Origin: Agromyces marinus
GTDB lineage: Bacteria > Actinomycetota > Actinomycetes > Actinomycetales > Microbacteriaceae
Assembly (NCBI RefSeq): GCF_021442325.1
Contig: NZ_CP087879.1
Span: 806,001-870,000 of the forward strand
Direction of reading: 5' to 3'
Length of the DNA: 64,000 bases
The notes under the pieces were generated by a model. That model was given only the letters and a program-made list of their open reading frames with translations, was not told where the DNA came from and made no database searches. The position numbers and the translations under genes are program-made. Of the stretch, positions 57,478 to 64,000 are shown in pieces (the first letter of the stretch is position 1; every line of letters starts with the position of its first letter).

Positions 57478-58911
57478 TCAGCCGTGGACGACCTGCGGCA
57501 CGCCGAGCGCCTTGAGGCCCTCGACGCCGAACTCGAGCCCGTAGCCGGACTGCTTCGCGCCGCCGAAGGGGGCCATCGGGTGGATCGCACCGTGGGCATT
57601 GATCCACACCGTGCCGGCCTCGAGGCGCGCGGCGATGCGTCGCGCCTCGTCGCGGTCGGTCGACCACACCGAGGCGCCGAGCCCCACCTCGACCCCGTTC
57701 GCCATCGCGATCGCCTCGTCGAGGTCGCGGTAGCGGATGATCGGCAGTGCCGGGCCGAACTGCTCCTCCTGCACGAGCGGGGCGCGGTCGTCGATGTCGG
57801 CCACGAGCGTCGTCGGGTAGAAGTTGCCGGCCAGGGTGCGATCCGGGTCGCCGCCGAGCAGCACCCGCGCGCTGCCGGCCTTCGCCGATTCCACGAGCCG
57901 GTCGACGATGTCGAACTGCTGCCGGTTCTGCAGCGGCCCGAGGACGTTCGCCTCGTCGAGCCCGACACCCATGGGCATCGCGCGCGCGACGTCGACGAGC
58001 GCCTCGCACACGGCGTCGTAGACGTCGTCGTGCACGTAGAGGCGCTTCAGTGCGGCGCACGTCTGGCCCGTGTTGATGAACGCGCCCCAGAAGACGCCCT
58101 CGGCGATCGCCTTCGGGTCGACGTCGGGCAGCACGATGCCGGCGTCGTTGCCGCCGAGCTCGAGCGTGAGGCGCTTCACGGTGTCGGCCGAGCTACGGAT
58201 GATCGCCTTGCCGGTCGCGGTCGAGCCGGTGAACATCACCTTCCCGATCGACGGGTGGGATGCCAGCGCCGCGCCGACGTCGCGGCCGCCCGAGACGACC
58301 TCGACGACGCCCGCGGGCAGCACGCGGTTGATGACCTCGATGAGGGCGAGCACGCTGAGCGGGGTGTACTCCGACGGCTTCACGACCACCGTGTTGCCCA
58401 TGCGCAGCGCCGGCGCGACCTGCCAGACGGTGATCATCTGCGGCCAGTTCCACGGGCCGATCGCGCCGACCACGCCGATCGGGCGGTAGTGCAGCTCGGC
58501 ACGCGTCTGACCGTCGTCGACGACGACCTCGGCCTCGAGCGGCGTCGCCGCGGCGGCCCGCATCCACCCGGATGCCGCGCCGACCTCGAAGCGCGCGTTG
58601 GGTCCGTTCAGGGGCTTGCCCTGCTCGCGCGAGAGCACGTGCGCGAGGGCCTCCGCCTCGGCGTCGAGGGCGTCGGCTGCCTGCATGAGCAGTTCGCTCC
58701 GGCGCTCGTGGCCGAGGGCCGCCCAGGCGGGCTGCGCGGCCTCGGCGCGGGCGATCGCCGCTTCGAGGTCCTCGACGGTGTGCACCGGCGCGTGCCCGAC
58801 GAGCCCGCCCGTGGCCGGGTCGAGGATCTCGCGGCGTTCGCCGGCCTGGGGCGTGATCGCGGCGAGCAGGTCGGTCTTGGCGTCCTCGAGGACTGGGGTC
58901 GGGCTGTTCAT
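57478..58911 (-). CDS. NAD(P)-dependent aldehyde dehydrogenase
   Basis: This 477-aa enzyme has GPWNWPQMITVWQVAPALRMGNTVVVKPSEYTP, the Glu block LELGGNDAGIVLP, the catalytic Cys in INTGQTCAALKRLYVHD, and the C-terminal PFGGAKQSGYGLEFGVEGL. It fits the product of the amine oxidase: arylacetaldehyde to arylacetic acid, linking to the HpaD operon. GGAGGT lies before ATG 58911. Substrate assignment is inference from context. Confidence 0.92.
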   Translation of the reverse strand: MNSPTPVLEDAKTDLLAAITPQAGERREILDPATGGLVGHAPVHTVEDLEAAIARAEAAQPAWAALGHERRSELLMQAADALDAEAEALAHVLSREQGKPLNGPNARFEVGAASGWMRAAAATPLEAEVVVDDGQTRAELHYRPIGVVGAIGPWNWPQMITVWQVAPALRMGNTVVVKPSEYTPLSVLALIEVINRVLPAGVVEVVSGGRDVGAALASHPSIGKVMFTGSTATGKAIIRSSADTVKRLTLELGGNDAGIVLPDVDPKAIAEGVFWGAFINTGQTCAALKRLYVHDDVYDAVCEALVDVARAMPMGVGLDEANVLGPLQNRQQFDIVDRLVESAKAGSARVLLGGDPDRTLAGNFYPTTLVADIDDRAPLVQEEQFGPALPIIRYRDLDEAIAMANGVEVGLGASVWSTDRDEARRIAARLEAGTVWINAHGAIHPMAPFGGAKQSGYGLEFGVEGLKALGVPQVVHG

Positions 58912-59043
58912 GGCACCTCCACGTTGAGTCGGAGGTTCCACGGTAGGCAGCGGCCCGGCACACCGGGTTGCCGGTGCGCGCGGCGCGCTTGGACGTGCGT
59001 GCACGAAACGCTGCGGGCGGTGTCCGGGTGGCGGGCGGCGGTC

Positions 59044-59083
59044 GTGCGGCGGGGTGCGTCGGCCCCGACGCACCCCGCCGCAC
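59044..59083 (-). terminator. Perfect 19-bp hairpin terminator after hpaD
   Basis: GTGCGGCGGGGTGCGTCGG (59044-59062) pairs perfectly with 59065-59083, directly after the hpaD stop. It should end the hpa operon transcript before the aldehyde dehydrogenase gene. Confidence 0.88.
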
Positions 59084-59086
59084 GGG

Positions 59087-60247
59087 TCACAGGGTGTTGC
59101 CGAGCTTGAAGCCCTGCTCCTGGTCGCCCTGCCGGGTGTAGGAGAACCCGTCGGCGCCGATCGTGACGGCCATCTCGGACGAGTCGGTGCGCGTCACCAC
59201 GGGCTGCGGGTTGCCGTCGAGGTCGAGCACGAGCGAGGCCTCGGTGTACCAGCTCGGCACGACGGGGTTGCCCCACCAGTCGCGGCGCTGGTTGTCGTGC
59301 ACGTCCCACGTGACCACGGGGTTGTCGGGGTCGCCCGTGTAGTAGTCCTGCGTGTAGATCTCGACGCGGTGGCCGTCGGGGTCGCGCAGGTACAGGTAGA
59401 ACGCGTTCGACACGCCGTGGCGGCCCGGGCCGCGCTCGATCGCGTCGGAGCGGCGCAGGGCGCCGAGCTTGTCGCAGATCGCGAGGATGTTGTGCTTCTC
59501 GTGCGTCGAGAACGCGACGTGGTGCATGCGGGGGCCGTCGCCGCCGGTCATCGCGGTGTCGTGCACGGTCGGCTTGCGGCGCATCCAGGCCGCGTAGACC
59601 GTGCCCTCCTCGTCCTGGATGTCCTCGGTCACACGGAACCCGAGGTCCTGCATGAACTTCACCGCACGCGGCACGTCCGGCGTGACCTGGTTGAAGTGGT
59701 CGAGGCGCACGAGTGCGCCCGGCGTGTACAGGTCGTAGCGCCAGGCCAGGCGCTCGACGTGCTCGACGTCGTGGAAGAACTCGTACGGGAAGCCGAGCGG
59801 GTCCTCGACGCGGACCGAGTCGCCGATGCCCGCGGTGAAGCCCTCCGCGCGACGTTCGACGCGGCATCCGAGCTCGGTGTAGAAGGCGACCGCCCGGTCG
59901 AGGTCCTCGGGCGTGCGCACGCGGTAGCTGAACGCGGCGACGGCCGCGACGGGCCCCTTGCGGAGCACGAGGTTGTGGTGGATGAACTCCTCGAGCGAGC
60001 GCAGGTAGACGGTCTCGTCGTCCTCCTCGGTCACGACCATGTCGAGCACGTCGACGTAGAACTCGCGCGACGCGGCGAGGTCGGTCACGACGAGCTCCAT
60101 GTAGGCGCAGCGCAGGATGTCGGGTGCGGGCGAGGTCGGCGTCGGCACCGGGTTCTCGGAGTGGATGGGGGCCTCCTGGCTCACGTGGAAGCCCGAGGAG
60201 GTGAGGGTCATGCCATCGCGGTGCGATGGTGCGGTGCGGTCGGTCAT
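59087..60247 (-). CDS. hpaD: Homoprotocatechuate (3,4-dihydroxyphenylacetate) 2,3-dioxygenase
   Basis: This 386-aa extradiol dioxygenase cleaves homoprotocatechuate next to its hydroxyls. It has two vicinal-oxygen-chelate modules; metal ligands are the His in LVRLDHFNQVTP, the His in RMHHVAFSTHEKHN and the Glu in DPDGHRVEIYTQDYY, as in the Arthrobacter Mn enzyme MndD and Brevibacterium HPCD. AAGGA lies 8 nt before ATG 60247. Internal methionines (60211) offer shorter starts. It is the last gene of the operon, 29 bp after hpaE. Confidence 0.94.
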   Translation of the reverse strand: MTDRTAPSHRDGMTLTSSGFHVSQEAPIHSENPVPTPTSPAPDILRCAYMELVVTDLAASREFYVDVLDMVVTEEDDETVYLRSLEEFIHHNLVLRKGPVAAVAAFSYRVRTPEDLDRAVAFYTELGCRVERRAEGFTAGIGDSVRVEDPLGFPYEFFHDVEHVERLAWRYDLYTPGALVRLDHFNQVTPDVPRAVKFMQDLGFRVTEDIQDEEGTVYAAWMRRKPTVHDTAMTGGDGPRMHHVAFSTHEKHNILAICDKLGALRRSDAIERGPGRHGVSNAFYLYLRDPDGHRVEIYTQDYYTGDPDNPVVTWDVHDNQRRDWWGNPVVPSWYTEASLVLDLDGNPQPVVTRTDSSEMAVTIGADGFSYTRQGDQEQGFKLGNTL

Positions 60248-60276
60248 GTCAGCGTCCTTGCGTCGATGGTGTGGGA

Positions 60277-61770
60277 TCAGGCCTTGCCGAAGGTGGGGTT
60301 GTGCACGGCCCCGAGGGTGATGTGCACGGCCTGCTGGTCGGTGTAGAAGTCGATCGAGCGGTAGCCGCCCTCGTGCCCGAGGCCGGAGGCCTTGACGCCG
60401 CCGAACGGGGTCCGCAGGTCGCGCACGTTGTTCGAGTTCAGCCAGACCATGCCCGCCTCGACGGCCTGGGCGAAGTTGTGCGCGCGCGTGAGGTCGTTGG
60501 TCCAGATGTAGGCGGCGAGGCCGTACTTCACGCCGTTGGCGAGTTCGAGCGCCTCCTCGTCGGAGTCGAACGGCGTGATCGCCACGACCGGACCGAAGAT
60601 CTCCTCCTGGAAGATCCGGGCGTCCTTCGGGACGTCGGCGAAGACCGTCGGCGCGACGTAGTTGCCCGTCGGCAGGCCCTCGGGGCGGCCGCCGCCCGCG
60701 ACGAGCCGTGCCTCGCCCTTGCCGATCTCGACGTACGACATGACCTTGTCGTAGTGCTCGGGGTGCACGAGCGCGCCCACCTCGGTCTTCGGGTCGTGCG
60801 GGTCGCCGACGACGACGCGCTTCGCCTGCGCGGCGTACTTCTCGACGAACTCGTCGTAGACGGCCCGCTCCACGAGGATGCGGCTGCCCGCCGTGCAGCG
60901 TTCGCCGTTCAGCGAGAACACGCCGAAGATCGTCGCGTCGACCGCGGCGTCGAGGTCGGCGTCGGCGAACACGACGGCGGGGCTCTTGCCGCCGAGCTCC
61001 ATCGAGAGGCCCTTGAGGTACGGCGCCGCGTTGCCGAAGATGACCTGACCCGTGCGGCTCTCGCCCGTGAACGAGATCAGCGGCACGTCCGGGTGCTTCA
61101 CGAGGGCGTCGCCCGCCTCCTCGCCGAGGCCGTTGACGAGGTTGAACACGCCCTGCGGCAGCCCGGCCTCCTCGAAGATCCCCGCCCAGAGGCTCGCCGA
61201 GAGCGGGGTGAACTCGGCCGGCTTCAGCACGACGGTGTTGCCCGTCGCGATCGCGGGCGCGAGCTTCCACGACTCGAGCATGAACGGCGTGTTCCAGGGC
61301 GTGATGAGGCCCGCGACGCCGATCGGCTTGCGGTTGACGTAGTTGACCTGCCGGCCGGGCACCTTGTAGGTGTCGTCGGACTGGGCGACGATCAGGTCGG
61401 CGAAGAACCGGAAGTTCTCGGCCGCGCGCCGAGCCTGGCCGAGGGCCTGCGTGATCGGCAGGCCCGTGTCGAACGTCTCGAGCTCGGCCAGGCGCGCGTC
61501 GCGCGACTCGACGAGGTCGGCGATGCGGTGCAGCACGCGCGAGCGTTCGCGGGGCAGCATGCGCGGCCACGGGCCGTCGGCGAACGCGCGGCGCGCGGCG
61601 GCGACGGCGCGGTCGATGTCGGCCTGCTGGCCGGCCGCGGCCTGCACGTAGGTCTGGTTCGAGACGGGGTCGAGCACGTCGAAGCTCTCGCCGCCGATCG
61701 AGTCGACGAACTCGCCGTCGATGTAGTGGCGGATGCGGTCGGGCAGCCCCTCGGGGATGTGGCGGGTCAT
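60277..61770 (-). CDS. hpaE: 5-carboxymethyl-2-hydroxymuconate semialdehyde dehydrogenase
   Basis: The 497-aa aldehyde dehydrogenase oxidises the ring-cleavage product of HpaD. It has GLITPWNTPFMLESWKLAPAIATGNTVVLKPAEF, the Glu block MELGGKSPAVVFADADL, and the catalytic Cys in NGERCTAGSRILVE. Its assignment to HpaE rests on family resemblance and tight linkage with hpaD and the FAH gene. AAGGAGG precedes the ATG, which overlaps the GntR stop (ATGA). Confidence 0.92.
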   Translation of the reverse strand: MTRHIPEGLPDRIRHYIDGEFVDSIGGESFDVLDPVSNQTYVQAAAGQQADIDRAVAAARRAFADGPWPRMLPRERSRVLHRIADLVESRDARLAELETFDTGLPITQALGQARRAAENFRFFADLIVAQSDDTYKVPGRQVNYVNRKPIGVAGLITPWNTPFMLESWKLAPAIATGNTVVLKPAEFTPLSASLWAGIFEEAGLPQGVFNLVNGLGEEAGDALVKHPDVPLISFTGESRTGQVIFGNAAPYLKGLSMELGGKSPAVVFADADLDAAVDATIFGVFSLNGERCTAGSRILVERAVYDEFVEKYAAQAKRVVVGDPHDPKTEVGALVHPEHYDKVMSYVEIGKGEARLVAGGGRPEGLPTGNYVAPTVFADVPKDARIFQEEIFGPVVAITPFDSDEEALELANGVKYGLAAYIWTNDLTRAHNFAQAVEAGMVWLNSNNVRDLRTPFGGVKASGLGHEGGYRSIDFYTDQQAVHITLGAVHNPTFGKA

Positions 61771-62516
61771 GGGATCGGTGCCTCCTTGGGTGAAGCGGAT
61801 GCCGCGGCGTCGGCGCCGGGCTCGGGGACGGGGAGGAGCGGGGTCGCCGTGGCATCCGCCGTGGTCCGACGGGTGGCCTGGTAGGCGAGGACCGCATCGA
61901 GCGTGCCGGTGCGGTGCTCGCGGGCGGCCAGCTCGATCTCGAGCGGGTCGGCGCCCTGCTCGATGAGGGCGACGATGCGCTCGTGCTCCTCGACGGAGGC
62001 TCTGGCCCGGCCCGGGACGAAGCTGAACGACGAGTCGCGCAGCACGCGCATGCGGTTCCAGCCGCGGTGCACGAGGTCGAGCACGTGCGGGTTGGGGCAG
62101 CCTTCGAAGAGCACCGAGTGGAACTCGAGGTTGAGTTCGGTGAACCGGTGCGGGTCGAAGTCGTCGAGGGTGCGCCGCATCTCGTCGTTGATCGCGCGCG
62201 CCCGCTCGAGCTGTTCGGGCGTGACGTGCGGAGCCGTGAGCGAGGTCGCGAAGCCCTCGACGAGCGCGAGCGTCTGCATCGTGTGCAGGTACTCGGTCTC
62301 CTTGATGAGCGCGACCTGTGCGCCCACGTTGCGCTGGAAGGTCACGAGGCCTTCGGCCTCGAGCCGCCGGATGGCCTCGCGGACGGGCACGACGGAGACG
62401 TCGAGCTCCGCGGCGATCTGGGCGAGCACGAGCCGGTAGCCGGGGACGTACCGCCCGTCGTCGATGCGTTCCCTGACGAAGCGGTATGCGCGCTGGGACT
62501 TGCTCTCGACGCTCAC
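61767..62516 (-). CDS. GntR (FCD) regulator embedded in the hpa operon
   Basis: The 249-aa protein has an N-terminal winged helix (SQRAYRFVRERIDDGRYVPGYRLVL, SVVPVREAIRRLEAEGLVTF) and an FCD ligand domain (HRFTELNLEFHSVLFEGCPNP, VEEHERIVALIEQGADPLEIELAAREH). Both ends overlap structural genes by 4 bp (GTGA, ATGA), so regulator and enzymes are made in step. It probably senses a homoprotocatechuate or ring-cleavage metabolite. The C-terminal tail is Ala/Pro-rich. Confidence 0.9.
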   Translation of the reverse strand: MSVESKSQRAYRFVRERIDDGRYVPGYRLVLAQIAAELDVSVVPVREAIRRLEAEGLVTFQRNVGAQVALIKETEYLHTMQTLALVEGFATSLTAPHVTPEQLERARAINDEMRRTLDDFDPHRFTELNLEFHSVLFEGCPNPHVLDLVHRGWNRMRVLRDSSFSFVPGRARASVEEHERIVALIEQGADPLEIELAAREHRTGTLDAVLAYQATRRTTADATATPLLPVPEPGADAAASASPKEAPIP

Positions 62517-64000
62517 GACGACGCGGCCTCCGTGCGTTCGCGCTCGTAGCGCTGCCGCCACTCGCGGTTCATCGGGAACAGCCCGTCGACCGGTTCGCCC
62601 TCGGCGACCCGATCGGCGACCCATGCGTCGGCGGCGTCCTGTTCGGCGGCCTCGGCCGCGACCTCGGCGACGAGGTGCGGCGGGATCACGATGACGCCGT
62701 CGCCGTCGCCGACGATCACGTCGCCGGGCTGCACGGCGGCGCCGCCGCACGCGATCGTCACGTCGGTCTCCCACGGGACGTGCCGCCGCCCGAGCACGCT
62801 CGGGTGGGCGCCCTGCGAGAAGACCGGGATGCCGATCTCGGCGACCGCGTCGAAGTCGCGCACGCCGCCGTCGGTGACGATTCCCGCGGCGCCGCGCACC
62901 TTGGCGCGCAGCGCCAGCACGTCGCCGACGGTGCCGGTGCCGCGCTCGCCGCGGGCGTCGACCACGAGCACCTCGCCGGGGCCCACGGAGTCGAAGGCGC
63001 GCTTCTGGGCGTTGTAGCCGCCGCCGTGCGAGTCGAACAGGTCGGGTCGGGCGGGGATGAAGCGCAGCGTGCGTGCTCGACCGACGATGCGGTCGCCCGC
63101 GTGGTTGGCGCGGACCCCCTCGATGAAGATGTCGTGGTACCCGCGCTTGCGCAGCGCGACCGAGAGCGTGGCGACGGCGACGGATGCCAGGGTCTCGCGA
63201 AGTCCGTCGGTGAGTTCGAACTCCGGCTCGGCGGCTTCGGCCCCGTCGAGCGGCGTCGCGCGCCCGGCGGCGACCGCCTCGGCGTGGGCGTGCTCGGAGC
63301 CCCACGCCTCGATGCGCTGGAGGTCGTCGACTGCGGGCTTCGAGCCGAAGTCGCCGAAGGCCGTGCCGCCCTGCGTGATGGTGGTCACGAGGCGCCCGGT
63401 CGAGGGCGCGCCCGGTGCGTTCGGCGCGTCGACCTCGACTTCGACGACGTCGCCGGGGAGGACGACGGTCGAGCCGGCCGGGGTGCCCGTGAGGATCACG
63501 TCGCCGGTGTGGAGCGTGAAGTGCTGCGAGAGGTCGGCGACGAGGCGCCCGAAGTCGAACAGGAGCGTGTCGGTCGTGTCCTCCTGGACGAGTTCGCCGT
63601 CGACCCAGGTGCGCACGCGCCAGTCGCCCGGCCCGATGCCGGCGGTGGGGATCGCGGCGGGCCCGAGCGGGGTGAAGCCGTCGCCGCCCTTGGAGCGCAC
63701 GTTCGAGCCCTTGTCGGCGGCCCGCAGGTCGTAGAGCCCGAAGTCGTTGGCGGCGGTGACGGCGGCGACGTGCGACCAGCCGTCGTCGGGGGAGACGTGG
63801 CGGGCGGGCGTGCCGATGATGAGGGCCAGTTCGCCCTCGAACGCGAGCAGTTCGGTGCCCGCGGGGCGCTCGAGCGTTCCCCCGGTGCCGGCGAGCGAGC
63901 TCTGCGGCTTGAGGAAGTAGCTCGGCTGGGCCGGCGTGCGGCCGCGCTGCGCCGCACGCGACGGGTAGTTCAGGTGGACGGCGATGATCTTGCCGGGGGT
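62513..64000 (-). CDS. FAH-family hydratase/decarboxylase fused to an RraA-like domain (5' end outside window)
   Basis: The visible 495 residues run off the right edge. The first part is a fumarylacetoacetate-hydrolase domain: KIIAVHLNYPSRAAQRGR, AFEGELALIIG, DKGSNVRSKGGDGFTPLGP, DVILTGTPAGS. The last 200 residues form an RraA/HMG-aldolase-like domain: ARTLRFIPARPDLFDSHG, GTVGDVLALRAKV and GAAGIVTDGGVRDFDAVAEIGIPVF. The FAH part fits HpaG-type steps (decarboxylation/isomerisation after HpaE). The RraA-like part may act as a second decarboxylase or aldolase in the same route. Such a fusion is uncommon. GTGA overlap joins it to gntR. Confidence 0.85.
   Translation of the reverse strand, partial: TPGKIIAVHLNYPSRAAQRGRTPAQPSYFLKPQSSLAGTGGTLERPAGTELLAFEGELALIIGTPARHVSPDDGWSHVAAVTAANDFGLYDLRAADKGSNVRSKGGDGFTPLGPAAIPTAGIGPGDWRVRTWVDGELVQEDTTDTLLFDFGRLVADLSQHFTLHTGDVILTGTPAGSTVVLPGDVVEVEVDAPNAPGAPSTGRLVTTITQGGTAFGDFGSKPAVDDLQRIEAWGSEHAHAEAVAAGRATPLDGAEAAEPEFELTDGLRETLASVAVATLSVALRKRGYHDIFIEGVRANHAGDRIVGRARTLRFIPARPDLFDSHGGGYNAQKRAFDSVGPGEVLVVDARGERGTGTVGDVLALRAKVRGAAGIVTDGGVRDFDAVAEIGIPVFSQGAHPSVLGRRHVPWETDVTIACGGAAVQPGDVIVGDGDGVIVIPPHLVAEVAAEAAEQDAADAWVADRVAEGEPVDGLFPMNREWRQRYERERTEAASS

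Overview
The window is about 70% G+C with dense, short-spaced genes, GTG starts and 4-bp stop/start overlaps. It carries an actinobacterial gene set: 6C RNA, a Tad pilus locus ending in a DUF4244 pilin and an Rv3654c-like protein, a fused RmlC-RmlD, and PASTA penicillin-binding protein. With the frequent GGATGCC/GGCATCC words, this suggests a Microbacteriaceae member such as Agromyces or a relative. The genus is inference.

Layout. 1-2.7 kb: end of mqo, an ABC-F ATPase, a VanZ-like protein. 2.74-4.85 kb: an intact IS1595-family insertion with 24-bp inverted repeats and an 8-bp target duplication. It carries a secreted toxin-like gene and an overlapping small immunity-like gene as cargo. The element sits between the -35 and -10 boxes of a radical SAM gene, which also has two compensating frameshifts across its iron-sulfur motif. 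6-9.8 kb: histidine kinase, kinase-like partner lacking catalytic motifs, response regulator, thymidine kinase. 9.9-19.5 kb: cell-surface polysaccharide genes (initiating phosphosugar transferase, dTDP-rhamnose pathway, DUF4012, GtrA, GT2, membrane glycosyltransferase). 19.5-27.4 kb: DUF418-type membrane protein, tRNA-Pro, phosphoesterase, PASTA-PBP, RidA, acetyl-CoA synthetase. 27.7-31.1 kb: 6C RNA and a compact Tad pilus operon. 31.2-34.4 kb: GntR-controlled prpD-prpB (propionate). 34.9-41.1 kb: topA-tmk-holB and an exported peptidase. 41.1-48.4 kb: tRNA-Thr, two SGNH hydrolases, oxidoreductase, M20 peptidase, D,D-carboxypeptidase, nicotinamidase, hydrolase.

The last 15.5 kb looks like an aromatic-amine catabolic region: AraC regulator, amino acid/amine permease, copper amine oxidase, aldehyde dehydrogenase, then the homoprotocatechuate meta-cleavage operon (FAH-RraA fusion, GntR, HpaE, HpaD). 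An amine such as tyramine would be imported, oxidised to the aldehyde and acid, and after ring hydroxylation (gene not in the window) cleaved by HpaD. A toxin-antitoxin pair, a LysR gene and a secreted protein of unknown role lie inside this region.

Many starts lie 6-7 nt after a TANNNT-type -10 box, which indicates widespread leaderless transcription. The best candidate for something undescribed is the toxin/immunity cargo of the insertion sequence together with its split-promoter scar.
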